Part shown: positions 24,658 through 33,521 of the stretch, in pieces | Layout: every line of letters starts with the position of its first letter | Position numbering within the stretch: position 1 is the first letter of the stretch | Source of the DNA: CADCVT01 sp036389155 | Lineage (GTDB): Bacteria; Actinomycetota; Thermoleophilia; Solirubrobacterales; Solirubrobacteraceae | Assembly: GCA_036389155.1 (NCBI GenBank) | Contig: DASVQN010000035.1 | Location: forward strand, 124,001 to 188,000 | Direction of reading: 5' to 3' | DNA length: 64,000 nucleotides | Position numbers and translations under genes: made by a program | Notes under the pieces: model-generated | Database searches by the model: none | Told to the model about the DNA's origin: nothing | What the model saw: the letters and a program-made list of their open reading frames with translations, nothing else

Positions 24658-25320
24658 GTGGCCGCACGACGCACCACCTCGCCCGTCGCCGATGCGCCCG
24701 CCGGCGAGGGTGCGTCGCCTTCGGCTTCGCCCGCGCTGCGCTCCGACGCCGAGCGCAACCGGCGGCGCATCCTCGACGCGGCGCGCGAGGTCTACGCCGA
24801 GCACGGGCTCGGGGTCGGCGTCGACGTGGTCGCGCGCGCGGCCGGGTGCGGCGTCGGCACGCTCTACCGCCGCTTCCCCACGAAGCAGGACCTCTTCCGC
24901 GCGATCGTCGAGGACCGCGTCGACCAGCTCGCCGCCGCGCTGGGCGAGGCCGCGGCGATCGGCGACCCGTGGGAGGCGTTCGTCCGCGCCGCCGAGGAGT
25001 TCGCGGGCGCGATCGCGCGCGACCGCGCGTTCTTCGAGGTCGTCCAGCACGTCGAGCCGGGCGCGGCGATCGCCGCGCGCGAGCGCAGCCTCAAGGCGCT
25101 CGCGCCGATCCTGCGCCGCGCGCAGAAGGCCGGGGTCGTGCGGGCCGACCTCGTGATCGAGGACGTCCCCGCGCTGTGCGCCGTCGCCGCGAGGCTGCCC
25201 GCGTGGCGCCTGGAGCAGCAGCCCGAGCTCTGGCGCCGCTACCTCGGCGTCGTGCTCGACGGCGTGCGCGCGGAGGCCGCGCACCCGCTGGGGCACCCGC
25301 CGCCGAAGCGCGCGCGCTAG
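24658..25320 (+). CDS. TetR-family repressor of the divergent MFS pump
   Basis: A 220-residue regulator. The N-terminal TetR helix-turn-helix is at about residues 28-75 (RNRRRILDAAREVYAEHG, then GVGTLYRRFPTKQDLF). The C-terminal ligand domain is variable, with a WRLEQQPELWRRYLGVVLDG helix. The Ala-Arg/Thr-rich first 25 residues look disordered. It should repress the divergent MFS gene and itself through the two GCGGAA palindromes in the 104-bp intergenic region. The GTG at 24658 is preceded by TAGGCT, 6 bases up, so the mRNA may be leaderless. It converges with the next gene through CTAG. Confidence 0.9.
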   Translation: MAARRTTSPVADAPAGEGASPSASPALRSDAERNRRRILDAAREVYAEHGLGVGVDVVARAAGCGVGTLYRRFPTKQDLFRAIVEDRVDQLAAALGEAAAIGDPWEAFVRAAEEFAGAIARDRAFFEVVQHVEPGAAIAARERSLKALAPILRRAQKAGVVRADLVIEDVPALCAVAARLPAWRLEQQPELWRRYLGVVLDGVRAEAAHPLGHPPPKRAR

Positions 25321-26162
25321 GTCGCAGGGGCGCGCCGCTTCGGCGCGACTCGGGCGACGACGACCTTCCCGTCGCGGCGCACCCACGCGCCCTCCCACGG
25401 CCTGCGCCTCACCCCGCGCAGGTCGAAGAATCGCCAGCCGGGGATCGGCCGCAGGAGCGGGAGCCGGACGAGCTGGCGCGCGCGCGTGCACGCGATCCGG
25501 TCCGCGCCGCGCGTCACGAACACCCGCCGGCCGCACGCCTTCGGGGCGCGCGCCACCTTCCGCGGCAGCCGCAGGCGCCGCAGCGGCGGGTGCACGAGCG
25601 GGTCGACGCGGCGGCGGACCAGGTCCGCGAACGCGCGTGCGCCGGCGTCGCCCACGTGCAGCCCGTCGCCGCCGAACCACGACCCGTGGCCGGCGCTGAA
25701 GGCGACCCAGTCGATGAGGAGCACGCGGTCGCCGTAGCGGCGCGCGGCCCAGCGCACCGCCGCCTCGCTCTGCGGCGAGCGGCGCGGCGTGACCAGGCCG
25801 AGGATGCGGCGCGGGCCCATGACGCGCAGCGCGCGCCGGACCGCGCCGCGCTCGATCGGCCCGTTGGCGCCGAGGGCGAGGATCGCGACGCGCGGGAGCC
25901 GCCCGACCCGCCGGCGCTGCGCCAGCATCGCGACCCCGGTCGCGAACTGCCGGCACCCGCGCGCGTCCGCCTCCAGCCCCCGCCGGCCGAGCTTCGGCGC
26001 GGCGAAGAGCATCGTCGAGTCGCCGATGATGAGCGGCGGGCGCTCCGCCGCGGGGCGGTGCGCCAGCGCTCCCGAGCGCTTGATCGTCTCGCACGCGCCC
26101 ACGGCGGAGGCCGACGGCGCGGCGACGAGCAGCACGAGCAGCGCGAGGAGGGCCGCCCGCAA
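25317..26162 (-). CDS. Secreted SGNH/GDSL-like hydrolase
   Basis: A 281-residue protein with a signal peptide (1-20). An SGNH-hydrolase plan is seen: block I IIGDSTM (Ser in the GDS motif), block III-like ILALGANGPI (Gly and Asn), and block V DGLHVGDAGARAFADLV (Asp and His). This fits an O-acetylesterase or lipase-type enzyme acting on an envelope glycan or lipid, as in other surface SGNH proteins. The C-terminal 80 residues are very Arg-rich with paired Cys (KACGRR and RIACTR). The substrate is unknown. It ends 3 bases after the next gene begins to converge. Confidence 0.72.
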   Translation of the reverse strand: MRAALLALLVLLVAAPSASAVGACETIKRSGALAHRPAAERPPLIIGDSTMLFAAPKLGRRGLEADARGCRQFATGVAMLAQRRRVGRLPRVAILALGANGPIERGAVRRALRVMGPRRILGLVTPRRSPQSEAAVRWAARRYGDRVLLIDWVAFSAGHGSWFGGDGLHVGDAGARAFADLVRRRVDPLVHPPLRRLRLPRKVARAPKACGRRVFVTRGADRIACTRARQLVRLPLLRPIPGWRFFDLRGVRRRPWEGAWVRRDGKVVVARVAPKRRAPAT

Positions 26163-26165
26163 CGG

Positions 26166-26912
26166 TCAGGCGGCGGCGCGCGCGGGCACGGACGGCGGCG
26201 CGAGCGCCTCGGCGATCGCACGGAAGACGTGGCGGTTGACCGCCATCCCGACGTGGCTGGCGTCGACCTCGACGTGCTCGGCGTCCGGGTCCAGGCACGC
26301 GCGCCAGTCGACGATCCCGTCGCTGCGCGAGTAGACCGACACGAACCGGACGTCGCGCGGGAACGGCTGCGACGCCTGCTCGCGCGCCTCCGCGCAGCAC
26401 TCGCCGTGGGTGCAGCCCCGGCCGAACAGGCCGGGCACCCCGATCGTCCCCAACAGCCCGACCCACGTGACCTGCGCGCGCACGAGCGGGTGGACGGCGA
26501 ACTGGTCGGTGAGCGGCGAGCCGAGCGCGACGATCGTGTGGACCAGGTCCGGGCGGCGCATGGCCAGGCCGCGCGCGAGCGACCCGCCGCGGCTCTGGCC
26601 GACCACCGCGGCCGGCCGGCCGTGCCGCTCGGCTAGCTGCTCGACCTCGGCCTCGAGCCGATCGAGCGCCCGCGTCGCGCAGTCCACGTTGACCCGCATG
26701 CGCGCGCGACACGGCGCGTAGCCGAGGCGCTTGAGCCATCCGGCCATCGTGGCCAGCGACGGGTCGCCGGCCATGAAGCCGGGCACGAGCAGCACGGGCG
26801 AGCCGTCGCCGGGCGGGACGCCGCGGCCGTGCAGCACCGGGTCGCGGCGCAGGGCCGCGTGCTCGAGCGCGACCCTCGACTCGCGCCAGATGGGGATGCC
26901 GAGGCGCAGCAC
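26166..26912 (-). CDS. Alpha/beta hydrolase (esterase/lipase-like)
   Basis: A 248-residue alpha/beta hydrolase. Oxyanion region SPVLLVPGFMAGD, nucleophile elbow VVGQSRGGS (Ser), and a C-terminal His in VDASHVGMAVNRHVF. Two CTHGECC-type cysteines near residue 160 are unusual and could form a disulfide. It has no signal peptide when started at the GTG at 26912, which follows a non-coding stretch. The pattern resembles triacylglycerol lipase/PGAP1-like members. It ends 4 bases before the SGNH hydrolase gene on the same strand, so they are probably co-transcribed. Confidence 0.75.
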   Translation of the reverse strand: MLRLGIPIWRESRVALEHAALRRDPVLHGRGVPPGDGSPVLLVPGFMAGDPSLATMAGWLKRLGYAPCRARMRVNVDCATRALDRLEAEVEQLAERHGRPAAVVGQSRGGSLARGLAMRRPDLVHTIVALGSPLTDQFAVHPLVRAQVTWVGLLGTIGVPGLFGRGCTHGECCAEAREQASQPFPRDVRFVSVYSRSDGIVDWRACLDPDAEHVEVDASHVGMAVNRHVFRAIAEALAPPSVPARAAA

Positions 26913-26966
26913 GGCCGCGATCCTACGGGACGCGCCAGGCGTCTCAGCGGCTCGGGCAGGTCGTTG

Positions 26967-26972
26967 TATGGT
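26967..26972 (+). promoter_or_regulatory. Probable -10 box, leaderless gltX
   Basis: TATGGT, 7 bases before the GTG at 26980. It overlaps an in-frame ATG at 26968, which argues against that ATG as the start. Confidence 0.45.
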
Positions 26973-26979
26973 CACGAAC

Positions 26980-28374
26980 GTGCCCGTGCGCGCCCGCTTC
27001 TGCCCGTCCCCGACCGGCCCGTTCCACGTCGGCGGCGCCCGCACGGCCCTCTTCAACTGGCTCTTCGCGCGCGGCAACGACGGCAAGTTCCTGCTGCGCA
27101 ACGAGGACACCGACCCCGTCCGCAGCGAGGAGCGCTGGCTGGAGGGGATCCTCGAGGGGATGCGCTGGCTCGGGCTGGACTGGGACGAGGACATCGTCCA
27201 CCAGTCCCGGCGCCGCGACGCCCACCTCGCGGCCTCGCACCGGCTGCTCGACAGCGGCCACGCGTACTGGTGCGACTGCACGCCGGAGGCGATCGCCGCG
27301 CGCCGCCCCGCGGACGCGCAGCCCGGCGGCTACGACGGCTTCTGCCGCGACCGCGGCCTGGGTCCCGCCGACGACCGCGTCGTGCGCTTCCGCGTCCCCG
27401 ACGACGGCACGACGACCGTGGTCGACATCGTCCGCGACGAGGCGACGTTCGAGAACGCGACGATCGACGACTTCGTCATCGTCCGCCGCGGGGCGTCCCC
27501 GATGTTCGTGCTCGCCAACGTGGTCGACGACGACTTCCAGCAGGTCACGCACGTCATCCGCGGCGAGGAGCACCTCTCGACGACGCCGAAGTACCTCCTG
27601 CTGCGCCACGCGCTGGGCATGGGCGACGACCCGGTGTTCGCCCACCTCTCGCTGCTCGTCAACGAGAAGCGCCAGAAGCTGTCCAAGCGCCGCGACAAGG
27701 TCCAGCTGCTGCAGTACCGCGAGGAGGGCTACCTCGCCGAGGCGATGCGCAACTACCTCGCGCTGCTGGGCTGGTCGCCGCGCGACGGCGAGGAGATCAC
27801 GACGGTCGAGAAGATGATCGACCAGTTCCGCCTGGAGGACGTCTCGCGCGCACCGGCGTTCTTCGACGAGCAGAAGCTCCAGCACTTCAACGCGCACTAC
27901 ATCCGCGAGCTGTCGCCCGAGGCGTTCGCCGCGGCCGCGCGCCCGTTCGTCGAGCCGAAGGTCGAGCGCTTCGACGCCGAGCTCTTCGCCGAGGTCGCGC
28001 CGCTCGCGCAGACGCGCGTGAAGCTCCTGTCCGAGGTTCCCGACCTGCTCGGCTTTCTCTTCACCGACGACCCGCCCATGGAGCCCGCCTCCTGGGACAA
28101 GGCGATCGTGAGCAACGACTGGAGCCGCGACCTCCTCTCCGAGGCGGCGTCGGAGTACGCGTCCTTCCCCCGCTGGAGCGCGGACCCGCTGAAGGACCTC
28201 ACGGCCTCCCTCGGCGAGCGCCGGGGGCTCAAGCTCGGCAAGACGCAGGCCCCCATCCGCGTGGCCGTCACCGGGAACACCGTGGGGCCGCCGCTCTTCG
28301 AGTCGCTCGAGGCGCTGGGTCGCGACGTGACGGTCGAGCGACTCCGGCGCGCGCTCGAGCGCATCGGCGCGTGA
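26980..28374 (+). CDS. gltX: Glutamyl-tRNA synthetase (GluRS)
   Basis: A 464-residue class I synthetase that charges tRNA-Glu. The N-terminal HIGH-type site lies in RFCPSPTGPFHVGGARTA; the KMSKS equivalent is QKLSKRRDK near residue 240. The C-terminal anticodon-binding helical part carries RVKLLSEVPDLLGFLF and IRVAVTGNTVGPPLFE. Start GTG 26980 gives the family's normal N-terminus (VPVRARFCPSP) and is 7 bases after a TATGGT box. The gene overlaps argS by GTGA. Confidence 0.95.
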   Translation: MPVRARFCPSPTGPFHVGGARTALFNWLFARGNDGKFLLRNEDTDPVRSEERWLEGILEGMRWLGLDWDEDIVHQSRRRDAHLAASHRLLDSGHAYWCDCTPEAIAARRPADAQPGGYDGFCRDRGLGPADDRVVRFRVPDDGTTTVVDIVRDEATFENATIDDFVIVRRGASPMFVLANVVDDDFQQVTHVIRGEEHLSTTPKYLLLRHALGMGDDPVFAHLSLLVNEKRQKLSKRRDKVQLLQYREEGYLAEAMRNYLALLGWSPRDGEEITTVEKMIDQFRLEDVSRAPAFFDEQKLQHFNAHYIRELSPEAFAAAARPFVEPKVERFDAELFAEVAPLAQTRVKLLSEVPDLLGFLFTDDPPMEPASWDKAIVSNDWSRDLLSEAASEYASFPRWSADPLKDLTASLGERRGLKLGKTQAPIRVAVTGNTVGPPLFESLEALGRDVTVERLRRALERIGA

Positions 28375-30062
28375 CCGCCCCCGTCGCCTTCCTGACCGAG
28401 CGGCTGCGCGACGCCGCCGCCCGTCTCGGCGCGCCCGCCGACTTCGAGGCCGCCCGCTTCGTCCAGCGCAACCGCGCGGGCGGCGACCGCGGCGACGTCC
28501 AGGTCAACGCGGCGTTCGGCCTCGCCAAGGCCATGCGCCGTAACCCGGCGGAGATCGCGGCCGAGCTGGCGGAGGCGATCGACGCGTCGCCGCTCTTTGC
28601 GCCGGGAGAGGTCAGCGGCAAGGCGTTCGTGAACTTCCACCTGCGCGACGAGTGGCTCGTCGAGCGGATCGCGGCCGGCGAGCTGCTGCCGGCGGCGACC
28701 CGGCCCGAGCACGTCCTCGTCGACTTCTCGAGCCCGAACGTCGCCAAGGAGATGCACGTCGGCCACCTGCGCTCGACGATCATCGGCGACAGCCTCTGCC
28801 GCCACTTCGAGGCACGCGGCCATACGGTCGACCGCGTCAGCCACGTCGGCGACTGGGGCACGCAGTTCGGGATGCTGATCCGCTTCCTGCAGGAGCAGGG
28901 CGACGACGTCGCGTCGCTGCCGATCGAGGACCTCAACGAGCTCTACAAGACGGCCAAGCAGCGCTTCGACGCCGACGAGGGCTTCCGCGACCGCGCCCGC
29001 CAGGCCGTCGTCGAGCTGCAGTCGGGCGAGGAGGGCGCGCGCCGGACGTGGGAGCTGCTGTGCGAGCGCTCGCGCGCGTACTTCCACGAGATCTACGACC
29101 GGCTCGACGTCGAGATCCGCGAGGTCGGCGAGTCGTTCTACCAGCCGCTCCTGGCCGACGTGGTCCGCGGGCTGGAGGAGCAGGGCCTGCTCGAGGAGTC
29201 CGACGGGGCGAAGGTCGTCTTCGTCGAGGGCTTCACGACGCGGGAGGGGACGCCGCTACCGCTCATCATCCAGAAGGCCGACGGCGGCTACAACTACGCG
29301 ACGACGGACCTTGCCGCCGTGCGCCACCGTGTCGGGCAGGGATGCGACCGGATGCTGTACGTGGTCGACCACGGCCAGGCGCAGCACTTCGACATGGTCT
29401 TCGCGGTCGCGCGCCGGGCCGGCTGGCTGCCGGAGGGGGTCGAGTGCCGCCACATCCCGTTCGGCCTCGTCCTCGGCGAGGACGGCAAGCGGCTGCGCAC
29501 GCGGTCCGGCGACTCGATCCCGCTGAAGGCGCTGCTCGACCAGGCCGAGGAGCGCGGGCGCCGGCTCGCGGTCGAGCACGACGCGCCGGCGGAGGTCGGC
29601 GAGCACCTCGGCCTCAGCGCCATCAAGTACGCCGAGCTCGCCCACAACCGGATGACCAACTACGTCTTCTCGTTCGACAAGATGGTCTCGCTCGAGGGGA
29701 ACACGGCGCCGTACATGCTTTACGCGTACGCGCGCATCCGCGGGATCGTCGACAGGGCTTCCGGCTCGGCGCCCGCCGAGGGCTCGGACTCAGGCCCGCT
29801 CGACGACGCCGAGCGGCCGCTGGCCAAACTGCTCGCCGACTTCCCCGACGTCGTCGACCGCGCCATGGCCGAGTACCAGCCGAGCGACGTCACCGAGTAC
29901 CTCTTCGCGCTCAGCCAGGAGTTCAACCGCTTCTACGAGCGCGCGCGGGTCGTCGACGAGGGCGTCGTCGACGCGCTTCGGCTGCGCCTGTGCGAGGCGA
30001 CGGCGCGCACGCTGCAGACCGGCCTCGGCCTGCTGGGCGTGCGCACCCTCGAGCGCATCTAG
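28371..30062 (+). CDS. argS: Arginyl-tRNA synthetase
   Basis: A 563-residue class I synthetase. The N-terminal Arg-tRNA additional domain is about 1-100 (RGDVQVNAAFGLAKAMR). The HIGH motif is in KEMHVGHLRSTIIGDS. The catalytic core includes SFYQPLLADV and NYATTDLAAVRHR. The C-terminal DALR anticodon-binding domain ends at LRLCEATARTLQTGLGLLGV. The GTG start overlaps the gltX stop (GTGA), so both are translated from one message. No KMSKS is expected to be strict in this family; here the equivalent region is LRTRSGDSIPL. The stop shares CTAG with the convergent gene. Confidence 0.95.
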   Translation: MTAPVAFLTERLRDAAARLGAPADFEAARFVQRNRAGGDRGDVQVNAAFGLAKAMRRNPAEIAAELAEAIDASPLFAPGEVSGKAFVNFHLRDEWLVERIAAGELLPAATRPEHVLVDFSSPNVAKEMHVGHLRSTIIGDSLCRHFEARGHTVDRVSHVGDWGTQFGMLIRFLQEQGDDVASLPIEDLNELYKTAKQRFDADEGFRDRARQAVVELQSGEEGARRTWELLCERSRAYFHEIYDRLDVEIREVGESFYQPLLADVVRGLEEQGLLEESDGAKVVFVEGFTTREGTPLPLIIQKADGGYNYATTDLAAVRHRVGQGCDRMLYVVDHGQAQHFDMVFAVARRAGWLPEGVECRHIPFGLVLGEDGKRLRTRSGDSIPLKALLDQAEERGRRLAVEHDAPAEVGEHLGLSAIKYAELAHNRMTNYVFSFDKMVSLEGNTAPYMLYAYARIRGIVDRASGSAPAEGSDSGPLDDAERPLAKLLADFPDVVDRAMAEYQPSDVTEYLFALSQEFNRFYERARVVDEGVVDALRLRLCEATARTLQTGLGLLGVRTLERI

Positions 30063-30847
30063 CGCCGGTACACCGCCGTGAGCGGGCGCAGCATGCAGAT
30101 CGGCCGCGGGTCGTACCGGTCGTCGCGCGCGAGGGTGATCGCGCCGGGCGTGTCCGTGCAGCCGCCGCCGTCGCAGACGTGCAGCGTGTACGCATGCCGC
30201 TCCCCCTCGGCCAGCTCCCCGTCCGCGACCTTCGTCTCGCCGTGCCAGATCGCGCCGCCGACCGCGAAGCTCGTCGAGCCGAGCGCGTAGGCCGCCGAGC
30301 CGCGCGGGTGCAGCTCCGCGCCGTGGCCGCCGAGGGCGACGTCCACGCTCTGCGCCGACAGCGGGACGACGGCGGTGAAGAAGAGGGCGTTGTCGCCGTA
30401 GCGCAGCCGCATCGCGAGCCTCAACCGCGTCGGCGCGACCGGCCGCACGCCCGGGGGCGCCACGAGCTTGACGGGCCGTGTGCGCGGGCCGCTCTGCGCG
30501 TACGGCGGGCGGTGCAGGTACGGCGTCGCCAGCACCGTCGCGTCGACGTGCTGGACGTCGTGCGCGCGGGTCACCGTGCGCGACACCACGACCGTCCGCG
30601 TCCGCCGCGGCCGGATCGCGAACCGCTTGCGGCCGAGCTCGGCCTGGCAGCGCGGGTCCCTGACGGGCTGGTTCGGGCAGTCCGGGACGCCGACGACGAG
30701 CACGCCCTCGCACGCGTGCCGCGTCCGGTTGCACCGCACCTGGATCGGCGCGCGATCGTGCCGCGCGAGCGCGACCTCGTCGGACACGACTGCGACCGGT
30801 TGCGGCGCCGCGGCCGCCGCAGCGACCGCCAGCGCCGCGAAGTACAT
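30059..30847 (-). CDS. Secreted protein of unknown function
   Basis: A 262-residue protein with a short Ala-rich N-terminal hydrophobic segment (signal peptide or anchor). Cys pairs near residues 39/46 and 57/67 (VRCNRTRHACEG, DCPNQPVRDPRCQ) and near the C-terminus (HVCDGGGCTD) suggest disulfides. The rest is beta-rich with RTRTVVVSR-type strands. No family is recognised. It lies 9 bases after the start-side of the MMPL gene on the same strand, so it may be the second gene of that operon and could help transport or bind an exported compound (inference). Confidence 0.65.
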   Translation of the reverse strand: MYFAALAVAAAAAAPQPVAVVSDEVALARHDRAPIQVRCNRTRHACEGVLVVGVPDCPNQPVRDPRCQAELGRKRFAIRPRRTRTVVVSRTVTRAHDVQHVDATVLATPYLHRPPYAQSGPRTRPVKLVAPPGVRPVAPTRLRLAMRLRYGDNALFFTAVVPLSAQSVDVALGGHGAELHPRGSAAYALGSTSFAVGGAIWHGETKVADGELAEGERHAYTLHVCDGGGCTDTPGAITLARDDRYDPRPICMLRPLTAVYRR

Positions 30848-30856
30848 GGGCTGGTC

Positions 30857-32971
30857 CTACCCGGTCGACGGCGCCACGCGCAGGATGCGCGCGGCGGGCG
30901 CCGGCAGCCACCAGTTCCACTTCCCGAACAGCGACACCACCGCCGGGACGAGGAGGGCGCGGATCACCGTCGCGTCGAGCAGGATGCCCGCCGCCAGGCC
31001 GGTCGCGAGGATCTTCACGTCGGTCTCCGGGCCCGAGGCCATCGCGGCGAACGCGAGGAACAGGATCAGCGCCGCGCTGGTGACGAGCCGCCCCGTTCGG
31101 GCCAGCCCGAAGACGACCGCCTTGTCGGTGTCGCCGCCGTGGTCGTACTCCTCGCGCATGCGGGCGAGGATGAACACCTCGTAGTCCATCGACAGGCCGT
31201 AGAGGAAGGCGAAGACGATGAGCGGGATCCACGACGCGATGGAGCCCGTCGCCGCGATGCCCCACAGCTCGTCCGAGCCGTGACCCTGCTGCCAGACGAG
31301 CGTCATCACGCCCCAGGCCGCACCGACCGAGAACACGTTGAGGATCACCGCCTTGAGCGGCAGCAGCAGCGAGCGGAAGGCCCGCGCGAGCAGCAGGAAC
31401 GTGAGCAGCGAGATCAGGGCGATCATCAGCGGGAACGCCCCGTAGACCGCGTCGATGAAGTCGGCGTTCAGCGGCCCGCTGCCGCCGACGCGCGCGGGGG
31501 GCGAGGCAGCATGCGCGGCGTCCTCGAGGTTCTGCACGGCGTCGCGGCCGGCCTCGGACTCGTCGCCGTCCTGCGGCATCGCGGCCACGACCGCCTTGCC
31601 CTCGCGCCGCCAGTCGGGCCCGGAGGGCGCGACGGCGCCGTGCACGTCGCCGACGCCCGCCTGCGCGCCGCGCACCTTGTCGGCGTCGGCGTCGGGCACG
31701 AGCGTCTCGACCGGCGCGAGCGTGCCGCTGCCGATGCCCGAGTCCTTCAGCGCGCGCAGGCCGTCCTTCGCCGGACCGGCCTTGGCGATCGTGTCCGGGT
31801 CGGCGTTGCCGAGGTGCAGGTCGGTGGCGGGGGCGACGAGCAGCGCGAGCAGGACGATCGCGCCGATCGCGGCGAACCCGCGCCGCCGGACGATGCCCTC
31901 CGACCAGCGCTGCCAGAAGCGGTTGCTGCGGTCGCCGCGGCGCAGGCGCCGCCGGTCCAGGCGCGGTCCGATCGTCGCGAGGACGACCGGCAGCAGCGTG
32001 ACCGCCGCGAACGTCGCCACGAGCGGGATCAGCAGCCCGCCGTAGCCCATGCTGCGCAGGAAGGGGAGCGGCAGCACCACCAGCGCGAGTAGGCCGACGG
32101 CCACCGTCGTCCCGCTGAACACGACGGCGCGCCCCGCCGTCGCCATCGCCGCCTCGACCGCCTCGTCGCCCTCCAGCCCCTTCTCGCGCTCCTCGCGCCA
32201 GCGCACGACGACGAGCAGTGCGTAGTCGATCGAGACCCCGAGGCCGATCAGGGCGACGAGGAACTGCACGATCGGCGAGACCTCGGTGACCGCCGTGAGG
32301 GCGTAGAGGAGCAGGAACGAGACGAGGATCGAGCAGATGGCCATGGCGATCGGCACGATGGCCAGGAACGAGCCGAAGACGAACACGAGCACGATGAGCG
32401 CGCCGACGCCGCCGATGAGCGCTTCGAGCAGGACGCCCGGCCCCTCGTCGGCCTCGCCGGTCGAGTCGTACAGCGCGTCGTAGCCGGTGACGTTCACCTT
32501 GGCCCCGGCGACGCTCGTGTCGCGCAGCGCCGTGCTGAGGTCGCGCTTGGCGTCGACGCTGCCGCCGAACGGGTCGTCGCTGCGCGGCGGGAAGGCGTAG
32601 ACGAACGCGACGCGCCCGTCCTTCGAGGTGAAGGCGCGGTCGCCGGTCGACCCGAAACCGGCGACGCGTGCACCGGGCACCGCCTTGCGCGCCGTGTCCT
32701 CGATGCCCCTCAGCTCCTCGCGCACGTCCGCCGCGCTCGTCCCGGCGGGCAGCTGCACGACCGGGATGAGCGGGAGCGTCTCGCCGCCGTTGCCGTACAG
32801 CGCAAGGATCTCCTGGCTCGCCTCCCATCCCTCGCGCCCGGGCACGCTGAAGCGTTGGTCGAGGGCCTCCGAGGCGGGGCCGGCGGCGGCCATGCCGACC
32901 AGCGTGGCGAGCAGCCAGGCGACGGCGACGATGCGCTTGTGGGCGAGGACGTGGCGGGTCAGCTTTTTCAT
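30857..32971 (-). CDS. MMPL/RND-superfamily transporter
   Basis: A 704-residue membrane protein with the two-fold RND plan. TM1 (KRIVAVAWLLATLVGMAAAG) is followed by a periplasmic loop of about 130 residues. A first block of five helices contains LIGLGVSIDYALLVVVRWREE (the family's GxxxDY motif in TM4). A second loop follows, then a second block with the same motif (FLYGLSMDYEVFILARMREEYDHG). MMPL-type exporters move lipids or lipophilic drugs using protons. Substrate unknown. The downstream secreted protein (30059-30847) is 9 bases away. Confidence 0.92.
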   Translation of the reverse strand: MKKLTRHVLAHKRIVAVAWLLATLVGMAAAGPASEALDQRFSVPGREGWEASQEILALYGNGGETLPLIPVVQLPAGTSAADVREELRGIEDTARKAVPGARVAGFGSTGDRAFTSKDGRVAFVYAFPPRSDDPFGGSVDAKRDLSTALRDTSVAGAKVNVTGYDALYDSTGEADEGPGVLLEALIGGVGALIVLVFVFGSFLAIVPIAMAICSILVSFLLLYALTAVTEVSPIVQFLVALIGLGVSIDYALLVVVRWREEREKGLEGDEAVEAAMATAGRAVVFSGTTVAVGLLALVVLPLPFLRSMGYGGLLIPLVATFAAVTLLPVVLATIGPRLDRRRLRRGDRSNRFWQRWSEGIVRRRGFAAIGAIVLLALLVAPATDLHLGNADPDTIAKAGPAKDGLRALKDSGIGSGTLAPVETLVPDADADKVRGAQAGVGDVHGAVAPSGPDWRREGKAVVAAMPQDGDESEAGRDAVQNLEDAAHAASPPARVGGSGPLNADFIDAVYGAFPLMIALISLLTFLLLARAFRSLLLPLKAVILNVFSVGAAWGVMTLVWQQGHGSDELWGIAATGSIASWIPLIVFAFLYGLSMDYEVFILARMREEYDHGGDTDKAVVFGLARTGRLVTSAALILFLAFAAMASGPETDVKILATGLAAGILLDATVIRALLVPAVVSLFGKWNWWLPAPAARILRVAPSTG

Positions 32972-33230
32972 ATCCGAGAGATCCTGTCCGATCGAGTGAC
33001 GGCGCTACGTGAAGAGACCAACCAGCCGTCAGGAACTAAGCGGTCGAGCCGTCGGCGCCCGGGCGGCCCGACCTTTTAGGTCCGGTACGGGAAGACCGCG
33101 ACCGTGCTCGGCCGCATCCGTCCTAGCAGATACGGTCGTTTCGCTCCGGGGGCGATGTAGCGGAGAAAGGTGCCTATGAGACGTGAGCAACACTCAAGAA
33201 CAGCTCCGTGTGACACGATGAGAGGGACGC

Positions 33231-33521
33231 ATGGCCAGCCACGGTGAGACTCGTACCTCGGCACCCCCGGAAGGAGGGGTTTCCCCGGCCCAAGCGCCTC
33301 ATCAAGCGATGATCGCGTCGGGTGAGCTGGCACGTGCGGAGGAGGTCATTACGGCACCGGACGCACCGGCCGTATATCCGCCAGCGATGGTGGAGCTCTT
33401 CGGTGCCTATGGGGCTGAGCTGAGCGTCAAGGTCGATCTCCAGGCAGCTCCGAACGGCGACCCGGGTGTCGACGCTTCGGAAGTCGATGGCGGCGATACC
33501 GAAGTCGACCACGCTCACTGA
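33231..33521 (+). CDS. Small acidic protein, unknown
   Basis: A possible 96-residue acidic protein (many Glu, Asp, Ala, Pro), preceded by GAGAGGGA 5 bases before the ATG. It lies in a stretch (32972-35181) with less GC-biased third positions than the flanks. The 259 bp before it (32972-33230) hold no recognisable gene. No motif is seen. The stop overlaps the convergent membrane-protein gene by 7 bases. It could be a chance frame; support is the RBS and the tidy fit between neighbours. Confidence 0.4.
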   Translation: MASHGETRTSAPPEGGVSPAQAPHQAMIASGELARAEEVITAPDAPAVYPPAMVELFGAYGAELSVKVDLQAAPNGDPGVDASEVDGGDTEVDHAH